Of a stretch of 12,163 nucleotides of DNA, positions 5,731-12,163 are shown piece after piece. Within the stretch, counting starts at the first letter, position 1. Each line of letters begins with the position of its first letter. The translations under genes were made by a program, and so were the position numbers. This DNA is from Eubacteriales bacterium. GTDB lineage: Bacteria > Bacillota > Clostridia > Oscillospirales > CAG-382. Below the pieces are notes generated by a model. The model was not told the DNA's origin and did no database searches. It saw nothing but the letters and a program-made list of their open reading frames with translations. Where the stretch lies: NCBI GenBank assembly GCA_028701715.1, contig JAQVQF010000051.1:1-12163 (forward strand), read 5' to 3'.

Positions 5731-6405
5731 TCAATACAGTATATCATAATCGTCGCTTATTGCGTTTAACAGCGTATCGTACTCATCTATAATGATGTTG
5801 CAATAAGATTCGATTTTACTTGTCAGATCGGAAATTTGTTCAATATAATTAGTGTAATAGGTATCGTAATCGGAGGATTTGGACGTCTTAATAAGCGTTT
5901 TAGTGCGGGATAACAGCTCATTGGAAGAATTTTTCAAAGATGAAAACATGCTTGAAAGATTGTTGTATTTTGATCTGTAAGAGGAGGTGCTTGCTATGTT
6001 GTATCTTGTGAGAAGCAGCTGATATTTGGCGAGTATTTCATCCATCGTGCCGTAGGCGGAGGCGAGCGTGCGGTCGGCATAGCGGTCTATATATGCGAGC
6101 GCGTCCGCAGTCGAGGTTGAGCCCGACACAAACGCCTTTATAAGCGCGCCCTGACTGACCTGTATGGTGGTGAAGGGAAGCGTGGAAACCACGTCCTTGC
6201 TTTCATAATACAGGTGGAGCAGGGAAAGCTTGAACTGTATGCTGCCGCTTGATTCTCCCGCAGGAAGGGGCGAAGTACCCACACTGCTTTCTTCCGAATT
6301 AACAGGCTGCCCGGCGTCGCTGCTTATGACGAATACCGCAAGCACGGCGTACGCGACAAAAAGCGCGGCGCAGCATAGGGATAATATTCTCATTTTTATT
6401 TTCAT
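5731..6405 (-). CDS. Exported or membrane-anchored helical protein, family unknown
   Basis: A 224-residue protein. Residues 1-6 are basic (MKIKMR) and 7-27 form one hydrophobic segment, so it is a signal peptide or an N-terminal anchor. The two Cys at 11-12 sit mid-helix and do not form a convincing lipobox. Residues 33-55 are a Ser/Glu/Pro/Gly linker. Residues 56-220 are largely helical and rich in Ser, Tyr, Leu and Lys, with hydrophobic spacing suggesting a helical bundle or weak coiled coil. I do not recognise the family. AAGGTGA lies about 8 bases before the ATG. It starts only 31 bases after the dehydrogenase stop and is followed by a strong terminator, so it is probably the last gene of the coaD operon. 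The 3' part of the gene is visibly more A+T-rich than the 5' part. Confidence 0.75.
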   Translation of the reverse strand: MKIKMRILSLCCAALFVAYAVLAVFVISSDAGQPVNSEESSVGTSPLPAGESSGSIQFKLSLLHLYYESKDVVSTLPFTTIQVSQGALIKAFVSGSTSTADALAYIDRYADRTLASAYGTMDEILAKYQLLLTRYNIASTSSYRSKYNNLSSMFSSLKNSSNELLSRTKTLIKTSKSSDYDTYYTNYIEQISDLTSKIESYCNIIIDEYDTLLNAISDDYDILY

Positions 6406-6436
6406 AATAAAATCACCTTAAAATTTGACACAACGG

Positions 6437-7423
6437 TTAAGCCATATTGGCTATCATTTCTTTTGTTACTTCTCCTCTCATGGGGAGTCCTTTCAGAAAG
6501 TGTTCCGTTTCCTCGCATACGAATGTACCTATTCGTCTGAGCCCGTTCTGCGCAAGCCCTGCGAGGTGGGGGGTGGCGATGACGTTGTCAAGGGTGAAGA
6601 GCTTGTTGTCCTTTGCGGGAGGTTCGGGATCAAAGACATCTATGCAGGCATATTTCAGGTTGCCTGCCGCCATATGCGTATAAAGCGCGGCTTCGTCGAT
6701 AATCGATCCTCTGGCAGTGTTTATCAGTACGGCGTCCTTCTTCATAACCGCCAAAGTGTCGCTGTTTATCATATGATACGTGGAGGGTATGCTGGGCGCG
6801 TGGATGGAGATAACGTCGCAGTTATGTAAAATCCAGTCCAGCTCGGCCTTTTCGGCACCCTGCTTTTTCATTGCGGAGGCGTCCACAAACGGATCGTAGC
6901 AGTAAACATCCACATAAAAATTATTAAGCAGCTTGATATAATGCTTGCCCGCCCAGCCGAAGCCGATTACGCCGATTTTTATATCGAACAGTTCTCTTAT
7001 GTTTTCCTTGCCCTCGTTCCAGCCGCCGTTGCGGAGGGAGGCGTTGAGGTTGTAAAAATTCTTACACGCGGATATGGTGAAGCCCAGAGCGGTTTCCGCC
7101 ACGCCCTCGCCCAGCGGGCAGGCGCAGGACAGCACGCGCACTCCCTTTTCCCACAGCTTGTCGGAAACCACGGGCTTGACGCTCCCGGCGGCGTGCGCCA
7201 GCAGCTTAAGGTTCGGGCATACCGAAAGAATTTCTCCGTCGATTGCGTTGTTGCCCCAGGAGGTGACGGCGATATCCGCGCCTTCCATGGCTCGCATGAC
7301 GCTTTCTTTCCCCGTGTCGCCGGTGTTGAGGGATATTTCTCCGATAGAAGAGAAATAATTTATCGCTTTTTGATTTATCACCATGTTTCTGGTGGATTCG
7401 TTCATTATAAAGGCTGTTTTCAT
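6437..7423 (-). CDS. D-isomer-specific 2-hydroxyacid dehydrogenase
   Basis: A 328-residue NAD-dependent dehydrogenase of usual family length, interconverting a D-2-hydroxyacid and a 2-oxoacid in the cytoplasm. The Rossmann motif is GFGWAG (154-159), preceded by IGVI. Asp177 ends the second strand (VYCYDPF), which favours NAD over NADP. The catalytic triad is complete: Arg238 in NTARGS, Glu267 in DVFDPEPP and His286 in TPHLAG. Relatives include phosphoglycerate dehydrogenase and hydroxypyruvate/glyoxylate reductase; there is no ACT domain, so it is not a full-length regulated SerA. GAGGAG lies 5 bases before the ATG. It follows an enolase-superfamily enzyme by 70 bases, and the two may act in one acid-sugar or amino-acid-derived pathway. 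A small palindrome (7434-7445) lies just upstream of the ribosome site. Confidence 0.92.
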   Translation of the reverse strand: MKTAFIMNESTRNMVINQKAINYFSSIGEISLNTGDTGKESVMRAMEGADIAVTSWGNNAIDGEILSVCPNLKLLAHAAGSVKPVVSDKLWEKGVRVLSCACPLGEGVAETALGFTISACKNFYNLNASLRNGGWNEGKENIRELFDIKIGVIGFGWAGKHYIKLLNNFYVDVYCYDPFVDASAMKKQGAEKAELDWILHNCDVISIHAPSIPSTYHMINSDTLAVMKKDAVLINTARGSIIDEAALYTHMAAGNLKYACIDVFDPEPPAKDNKLFTLDNVIATPHLAGLAQNGLRRIGTFVCEETEHFLKGLPMRGEVTKEMIANMA

Positions 7424-7433
7424 ATCGGCTCCT

Positions 7434-7445
7434 CAGTATGTACTG
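7434..7445. promoter_or_regulatory. Small palindrome upstream of the dehydrogenase
   Basis: CAGTA-TG-TACTG is a perfect 5-2-5 palindrome just upstream of the dehydrogenase ribosome site. A weak minus-strand promoter-like pair (TTGCAT, 17 bases, TATTGT) lies just before it. It could be an internal operator or chance. Confidence 0.3.
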
Positions 7446-7493
7446 ATAACAATATACAATATAACGACATAAAATGCAAGGCTATTTTAAAAT

Positions 7494-8789
7494 TTATATC
7501 ACGGTAAAGTTGAAATATCCGTTTTTACCGAATAAAAGCCCCGATTTTTCGTAAAAGCCGTTATCGCAAACAAAGCAGCCGTTTGTCACTCCGTGATATT
7601 CCATTCCTTCAGGAAGCAGCTTGATTTGATTTTCCCAGGTGGAGTAATTCTGGTCCCCGTTTACCTCCACGCAGCCCGTGTTCATGGCGGAAAGCGGAGC
7701 GATACGCGACGCGAACTGCTTGTTCCATTCGGCAAGCAGCGGATTTACCGTCAGATCGGCGCAGAGATACTGCCCGCCGGCTTTTTTCATCGCCTCCGCC
7801 ATGCGGAAGGATACCGAAAGCGTTTTTGCGATGGGCTTTAGCGCCACAGAGCGGTAGCCCAGCGAAATACGCTTTTTAAGGTCCTCCTCGGAATGCGCCG
7901 ATTCGTCGGCGTTGAGGGTGACCGGGAGATCATGGACGGAAATTTCGTTTTCCTCGTCGAACGGTTCTTCGATAATTGCCGTGCTGCTTAGGATATTGTT
8001 TTTATCCATGTAATCGATAAGCTCCCAGAGCCGGTCCTTGGTGTCATACCTTCCGTTTGCGTCAAGATAATAGCATACCTTACCGCTTTTTGTAAGGTCG
8101 GTTTCGTAACGCTGCGCCAGCCTGTGAATTTCCGCAAGGCGGGCTTTGTCCCATTCGACCATGGCTTTCATATCGGCGTCGTGCGAGGATTTATCGACCG
8201 AATTGCCTATTTTTATTTTAAGCAGTCCCGTTCCGGCGTCAAGCGCTTCCTTAAGCTCGTTTTCGTTCACGTTATAGCTTATCAGCGGTATATGCGCCAG
8301 CTTATCATGACGGCAGCCGAGCGCGTCCTTGGCGTAGCCGGGGATTATACCGTCGAAGGAGGCTATGCCGTTTTCCTTCGCATAAAGCGACCACAGCGCA
8401 AAATCGATACCCACCAAGGAATTGAGAAGAAAGGTGGTTTTTACCTTTCTTTTGCATATATAATCGGCGTATTCTCTGAGAGAAGGAAGAATGGAATTTA
8501 TAAGTAAATCCGGGGTGGTAAAAGAACGCCCTTTTATTAAAGAAAGCGCTTGCTTTGCGGTTTTATACATCAGCTCGTTGGATTCGTCGGGAGAATGCTC
8601 TGCGAACACCGCGGCGTCCGACCACAGCACGCTTTGCGTGGCGGGGCAAACCGCCGTGTGCTTTGCGGATTTTACCGCGCAAACCGACTGCCATAGCTCG
8701 TCGATATGCCTGCCCTTGAAGCCGAAGGGCTTTTTCAGCTTTTCGCATATGAGCGCATGCGAAGCATCTTCAATTATAATATTTTTCAC
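7494..8789 (-). CDS. Enolase-superfamily (mandelate racemase/muconate lactonising type) enzyme
   Basis: A 431-residue protein with the full active-site set of the muconate-lactonising/dipeptide-epimerase branch: the Lys-x-Lys pair KIK (191-193), metal ligands Asp243 (LDANGR), Glu274 (IIEEPF) and Asp295 (NADES), and the opposite-face Lys318 (VALKP). This predicts a Mg-dependent enzyme that removes a proton next to a carboxylate; the outcome could be epimerisation, dehydration or cycloisomerisation, and the substrate cannot be read. It is longer than typical members, with about 50 residues between Lys193 and Asp243. The start is GTG at 8789, overlapping the coaD stop as GTGA, so translation is coupled to coaD; an AAGG lies 11 bases upstream. 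The dehydrogenase downstream is a likely metabolic partner. Confidence 0.87.
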   Translation of the reverse strand: MKNIIIEDASHALICEKLKKPFGFKGRHIDELWQSVCAVKSAKHTAVCPATQSVLWSDAAVFAEHSPDESNELMYKTAKQALSLIKGRSFTTPDLLINSILPSLREYADYICKRKVKTTFLLNSLVGIDFALWSLYAKENGIASFDGIIPGYAKDALGCRHDKLAHIPLISYNVNENELKEALDAGTGLLKIKIGNSVDKSSHDADMKAMVEWDKARLAEIHRLAQRYETDLTKSGKVCYYLDANGRYDTKDRLWELIDYMDKNNILSSTAIIEEPFDEENEISVHDLPVTLNADESAHSEEDLKKRISLGYRSVALKPIAKTLSVSFRMAEAMKKAGGQYLCADLTVNPLLAEWNKQFASRIAPLSAMNTGCVEVNGDQNYSTWENQIKLLPEGMEYHGVTNGCFVCDNGFYEKSGLLFGKNGYFNFTVI

Positions 8790-9244
8790 TTTTTTATATA
8801 CCTTAACGCCTTTTCGGGTACGTATTTGTCTATCGGACGGCCGTATATTATCAGATCGCGTACAAAGGTGGAGGATATATAGCCGTATTCCTTCCTTGCC
8901 GGGAGCATTACGGTTTCGACGCCCTCAAGCTCGTTATTTATGTCGGAAAGCATTTTTTCGTAATCGAAATCGGAGGAGCCGCGCACGCCTCTGACAATAA
9001 CGCCGCCCACATTCCTGACAAATTCCGAAACAAGCCCTTCAAGCCTTGTTACCTCTATGCTTTTATTTTCCTCAAACACCGCTTTTACCGATTCAAAACG
9101 GTCCTTGGCGGAAAGCAAGCTTTTCTTTTCGGTATTATCGGTAACAACGACTATCACTTTTTCAAAAAGCTTTGCCGCTCGGTTGATAATATCCTCGTGT
9201 CCGACGGTTATCGGATCAAAGGTACCGGAAATCACCGCTGTCAT
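8786..9244 (-). CDS. coaD: Phosphopantetheine adenylyltransferase
   Basis: A 152-residue protein of usual CoaD length. It transfers AMP from ATP to 4'-phosphopantetheine to give dephospho-CoA, the penultimate step of CoA synthesis. The nucleotidyltransferase signature is at the N-terminus (SGTFDPITVGH, with TxGH at 13-16 and His16 as the catalytic residue). GVRGSSDFDYE (86-96) and ISSTFVRD (123-130) are the other family-specific blocks. I choose ATG at 9244 over GTG at 9253: AAAGGA (9255-9260) is 10 bases from the ATG but only 1 base from the GTG, and the protein then begins directly with the first beta strand, as CoaD proteins do. It overlaps the enolase-type gene by GTGA and is divergent from the moxR-like gene. 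The usual rsmD neighbour is not present. Confidence 0.95.
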   Translation of the reverse strand: MTAVISGTFDPITVGHEDIINRAAKLFEKVIVVVTDNTEKKSLLSAKDRFESVKAVFEENKSIEVTRLEGLVSEFVRNVGGVIVRGVRGSSDFDYEKMLSDINNELEGVETVMLPARKEYGYISSTFVRDLIIYGRPIDKYVPEKALRYIKK

Positions 9245-9254
9245 TTTATACACA

Positions 9255-9260
9255 TCCTTT
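9255..9260 (-). promoter_or_regulatory. Ribosome site that decides the coaD start
   Basis: Minus-strand AAAGGA is 10 bases from the ATG at 9244, and only one base from the alternative GTG at 9253. Confidence 0.7.
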
Positions 9261-9281
9261 CGGAAATTCTTACGATTAATG

Positions 9282-9310
9282 TTGATTTGCCGAATATTTC
9301 ATGCTATAAT
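9282..9310 (+). promoter_or_regulatory. Sigma-A promoter of the moxR-DUF58 operon
   Basis: TTGATT (9282-9287), a 17-base spacer and TATAAT (9305-9310), with TGC directly before the -10 giving an extended -10 (TGnTATAAT). The start site should be near 9317. It lies in the short divergent gap with coaD, for which I see no clear promoter. Confidence 0.82.
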
Positions 9311-9343
9311 ACTTTATATTTCAATATATTTGGGGGTTTTTTG

Positions 9344-10291
9344 ATGAGAACTTTTACGGAAACCTACACCGCGCTCAAGGCTAATATCGGTAAAGCAATA
9401 ATAGGCAAGGACGGCGTTATAGACCTGGTGCTGATAACGCTTTTCTGCGGAGGACATATATTAATCGACGACGTTCCCGGCACGGGGAAGACCAGACTCG
9501 CAAAAACGCTGGCCGATTCCATAGACTGCGCCTGTAAACGCGTACAGTTTACGCCCGACCTGCTGCCCGCGGATCTTACGGGAATAAATTATTTCGACAT
9601 GCAGGAATCAAAGTTTAAATTTATCCCGGGTCCCGTGTTTTCCAATGTTTTTCTCGCCGATGAAATCAACAGAGCAACCCCCAAGACTCAGGCGGGGCTC
9701 CTCGAATGCATGGAGGAAAGACAGACGACGGTTGACGGAAAGACCTACCGTCTTGAATATCCGTTTATGGTCATAGCGACGCAGAATCCGGTGGAATCCA
9801 TGGGTACCTTTCCGCTTCCCGAAGCACAGCTTGACCGCTTTTTAATAAAAACGAGAATGGGCTATCCTTCCAGGGACGAAAGCAATGAAATAATTAAAAG
9901 CAACGCGGGTGAAATCAACGGTGTGGGAGCCGTGGTTTCAAAGGAGGATATCCGCGCCGCTTCCGCCGAAATAGATAAAATGTATGTGCATGACGATATA
10001 ATAAATTATATTTCCGCGTTGATAGAGGCTACAAGGTCGCACAGGGAGGCGCTGCTCGGTGCGTCACCCAGATCGGGTATTCATCTTTTAAGGGTTGCCA
10101 AGGGCTATGCGCTTATCAACGGCAGAAATTATGTGTTGCCCGACGATGTGAAAGCCGTCGCCGTGAATGTGCTGGCTCATCGCCTTGTGTTAAACAACAG
10201 CGCACGCGTAAAAAATCGGCAGGATGAAGCTATAATAAACGAAATACTGTCCTCGGTTCGCGTTCCGACAGAAACGGCTTTCGGCAGTTAA
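9344..10291 (+). CDS. MoxR-family AAA+ ATPase
   Basis: A 315-residue AAA+ ATPase. Walker A is DVPGTGKT (43-50), Walker B is VFLADE (102-107) followed by INRATPKTQAGLLECMEER, and the sensor-1 region is VIATQNPVE (143-151) followed by GTFPLPEAQLDRF. These are the hallmarks of the MoxR class, thought to act as chaperone-like remodelling ATPases on partners with VWA or DUF58 domains. The reading frame extends upstream to 9197, but that part crosses the promoter and the start of coaD. The ATG at 9344 follows a GGGGG ribosome site by 7 bases, and the protein then begins in normal MoxR style. The DUF58 gene follows after 66 bases with no terminator, the usual operon arrangement. Confidence 0.94.
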   Translation: MRTFTETYTALKANIGKAIIGKDGVIDLVLITLFCGGHILIDDVPGTGKTRLAKTLADSIDCACKRVQFTPDLLPADLTGINYFDMQESKFKFIPGPVFSNVFLADEINRATPKTQAGLLECMEERQTTVDGKTYRLEYPFMVIATQNPVESMGTFPLPEAQLDRFLIKTRMGYPSRDESNEIIKSNAGEINGVGAVVSKEDIRAASAEIDKMYVHDDIINYISALIEATRSHREALLGASPRSGIHLLRVAKGYALINGRNYVLPDDVKAVAVNVLAHRLVLNNSARVKNRQDEAIINEILSSVRVPTETAFGS

Positions 10292-10357
10292 TTTCAATAA
10301 AGCCGCGGCTGTGTTGTCGCCCGCTTATTCCCGCCGATAGGAGGTTTTATAAGATTT

Positions 10358-11506
10358 ATGCTTGACGCGCTTTTTCGCATGGCGAAATGGATTGCCGATT
10401 TTTTTTCCTCAAAGGCTTTCGGTATTATATGCTTATCCCTTATTGTTATCTGGCTGCTGTATATGATTTTTAAATATTACTTAAAAGTCAGGGCAGGGTA
10501 TATTGAAAAGCTTGAATACTCACGCTCGTTTTCTGAAGAGGGCGTCCATGCGGGGGACACCGTAATTCTTGTGGAAACGGTGGCGAACAATTCATGGTTT
10601 CCGCTTTTCGGTGTGGAGATCGGTTTTTATGTCAACAGCGGTCTTGAGATAGACGGAGTGAAAATACCCGAAAGGGACAGTATGTTTTATTTTGCCAGCC
10701 GTTTTCACTTTATGCCGCACAGTCGCGTGACAAGAAGCCATAAGGTAAAATGTCTGCAAAGAAGAGCCTATTATTTAGAAACCGCCGAGGTATACGCCGA
10801 CGGCGAATATCGTTATCTCACCGCACCGGTAAAATTTTATGTCTATCCCGAAACGATGGATAATATAAACGGTATTTTGCCCGCCACAAACACTGTCGGT
10901 GAATTCGACACAAAAAACCGATTTATAAGCGATCCTTTCAGAATGTCGGGTCTGCGCCCGTATCAATACGGCGATCCTTTCAACCGTGTAAACTTTAAAG
11001 CATCCGCAAGAGCGTTCCGCGGCGGCAGAAGAGAGCTGATTGTGAACAATCACGATTCGTCGTCGCAGTTCAATATGATGATATACTTCAATTTCACGGT
11101 GGCGCGTTCGAGCCGTCTTTTACCCGATGAAGCGCGCGAGCTTGCCGAGGTAGGGCTGATATATGCTTCCGCGATGATTGAGAAAGCCGCCGCCTGCGGC
11201 GGAAGAGTGGGCTTCGCTTCGAATTCGTATCTGATAGATAAAAGACAATATATCCGTTTCGCTCCGGACGGCACTAAAGCGCATATGATAGAAATTTTAA
11301 AAAGCCTTTCAACAATAGAGGCTATCGAGGGCAGCTCCTTTGCCGCGCTGTTGGACGCAGACATGAACACAACGCTTTATGATATGGATATATGTATAAT
11401 AACCTACGGCGTGGATGACGAGCTTGACAAACGCATAAGGCTTCTCAGACAATATAACAAATCCGTAAATATACTCCTGCTTGCCGAAAGGAAGGCTGCC
11501 GTATGA
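10358..11506 (+). CDS. DUF58-domain membrane protein
   Basis: A 382-residue protein and the expected MoxR partner. One strong membrane helix spans about 21-41, preceded by an amphipathic stretch. Residues 45-165 form a beta-rich region. The DUF58 signature is at 198-218: GLRPYQYGDPFNRVNFKASAR, interrupted by no gap. In the consensus I remember, the hydrophobic residue before the last Lys is Trp; here it is Phe213. The region after about 235 is the VWA-like fold that follows the signature. Function in Clostridia is poorly defined; envelope-related roles are usually proposed. AGGAGG lies 13 bases before the ATG, longer than normal, with no better in-frame start upstream. The stop overlaps the next start as ATGA, so the two are translationally coupled. 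Confidence 0.9.
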   Translation: MLDALFRMAKWIADFFSSKAFGIICLSLIVIWLLYMIFKYYLKVRAGYIEKLEYSRSFSEEGVHAGDTVILVETVANNSWFPLFGVEIGFYVNSGLEIDGVKIPERDSMFYFASRFHFMPHSRVTRSHKVKCLQRRAYYLETAEVYADGEYRYLTAPVKFYVYPETMDNINGILPATNTVGEFDTKNRFISDPFRMSGLRPYQYGDPFNRVNFKASARAFRGGRRELIVNNHDSSSQFNMMIYFNFTVARSSRLLPDEARELAEVGLIYASAMIEKAAACGGRVGFASNSYLIDKRQYIRFAPDGTKAHMIEILKSLSTIEAIEGSSFAALLDADMNTTLYDMDICIITYGVDDELDKRIRLLRQYNKSVNILLLAERKAAV

Positions 11507-12138
11507 GAAAATTATGGGAACGGTTCGAGTATGAGATATTAACCCTATTATCGATCGCCGTTGCGGTCGGTTCCTTTGCGATATATAAAGAGTACCGGTA
11601 TAATCAGACCTTGGAGGGTATCAGCTTTATAGGCATGGCCTTGGGTATTGTCGGTTTCGCAATGTTTTTCAAGAAGCTGTATGCCGAAAAAATCGGAAAG
11701 CTGATAGCCTATGGGCTTAAAGCTTTTGCCAATTTGGTAAAGCGTCTGTTTGTCAAGGTCGCCGATAAGCTCGGAATAAGGTTTAAAAGGAGAAATACCC
11801 TTTTCCAAGGCACGGATTGCGTTGAATATTTTTACGGTAAAAATCTTTTCAGGAGAGACGAAAAGCAGAAAAAATATAAAATGCCGAAATGGAAGGATCT
11901 GAAGGACAACAACAGCCGCGTGCGTTTTATCTATATAAGCTTTTTATTTAAACGCATTAAAAAGGGCTGGAGCTTCAAGGCGTATGAAACGCCGAACGGA
12001 ATCGCGGCCGAAACCGTTAGAAAGCCCGAAGAGGGTAAAATATTCGAATGCTATAATATTGTGCGTTACTCCAAGGATTATTCTGTTATAACGGATGAGG
12101 TTGTAGCAAAAATTTACGAAACCGAAGAAAACGCCTAA
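11503..12138 (+). CDS. DUF4129-like membrane protein
   Basis: A 211-residue protein with two membrane helices (about 11-28 and 38-56), then a basic stretch (60-100). Residues 138-207 resemble the DUF4129 domain found in MoxR/DUF58 operons: SRVRFIYISFLFKRIKKGW, then YETPNG, then CYNIVRYSKDYSVITDE. In many genomes this domain sits at the C-terminus of, or next to, a transglutaminase-like protein; here it is a short separate protein, and any transglutaminase gene would lie beyond base 12163. The gene begins within the DUF58 stop (ATGA). The DUF4129 assignment rests on motif pattern and operon context only. Nothing coding is visible in the last 25 bases. Confidence 0.75.
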   Translation: MRKLWERFEYEILTLLSIAVAVGSFAIYKEYRYNQTLEGISFIGMALGIVGFAMFFKKLYAEKIGKLIAYGLKAFANLVKRLFVKVADKLGIRFKRRNTLFQGTDCVEYFYGKNLFRRDEKQKKYKMPKWKDLKDNNSRVRFIYISFLFKRIKKGWSFKAYETPNGIAAETVRKPEEGKIFECYNIVRYSKDYSVITDEVVAKIYETEENA

Positions 12139-12163
12139 AATCTGAATATGGAAATGTGAACTC

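Noticed and set aside
6425..8994. Long plus-strand open frames opposite the dehydrogenase, enolase-type and coaD genes
   Set aside because: They are antisense to genes with complete catalytic motifs, lack ribosome sites and encode no recognisable domains.
9197..9343. Longer start for the moxR-like gene
   Set aside because: This stretch runs through the promoter at 9282-9310 and the start of coaD on the other strand, and the encoded residues do not look like MoxR. The ATG at 9344 has its own ribosome site.
10292..10357. Terminator or promoter between moxR and DUF58 genes
   Set aside because: The only symmetry is a short GCCGCGGC palindrome without a T run, and no -35/-10 pair is convincing; read-through is more likely.

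Overview
The window looks like a chromosomal segment from a low-to-moderate GC Firmicute, most likely a member of the Clostridia. The grounds are purine-rich Shine-Dalgarno sites, near-consensus sigma-A promoters (two perfect TTGACA-17-TATAAT boxes), a BclA-type jelly-roll surface protein, a clostridial-style MoxR/DUF58 operon and the standard code. No database was searched, so family names rest on recognised motifs. I see no RNA gene, CRISPR array, transposase or replication origin.

Layout. (1) 1-858, plus strand: the 3' part of an unrecognised gene, closed by a clear terminator. (2) 930-2702, plus strand: a perfect sigma-A promoter drives a membrane-anchored alpha/beta hydrolase and an overlapping YhhN/lysoplasmalogenase-like membrane protein, possibly a lipid-remodelling pair. 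(3) 2703 to about 5990: a visibly more A+T-rich block, all minus strand. It carries a membrane-anchored BclA-C/TNF-like protein, a small Asn/Ser-repeat plus beta-sandwich protein, a TetR regulator with its own consensus promoter and palindromic operator, and an XRE regulator fused to a GyrI-like ligand domain. Its intergenic gaps contain related inverted-repeat (MITE/REP-like) elements at 2673, 3405, 4671 and a fragment at 5654. (4) 5676-9244, minus strand: an apparent four-gene operon of coaD, an enolase-superfamily enzyme (GTGA overlap with coaD), a D-2-hydroxyacid dehydrogenase and an exported helical protein, ending in a strong terminator. (5) 9282-12138, plus strand, divergent from coaD: a MoxR AAA+ ATPase, a DUF58 protein and a DUF4129-like membrane protein, which probably continues beyond the window with a transglutaminase-type gene.

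The most noteworthy items are the dispersed inverted-repeat family, one copy of which supplies the last codons of the yhhN-like gene; the self-controlled TetR promoter and the XRE/GyrI-like fusion with an inverted repeat at its own promoter; the unusual placing of essential coaD at the head of a catabolic-looking operon; and an enolase-superfamily enzyme with complete active-site residues but a clear insertion. None proves a new system; the A+T-rich surface-protein and regulator cluster is the best candidate for accessory biology.
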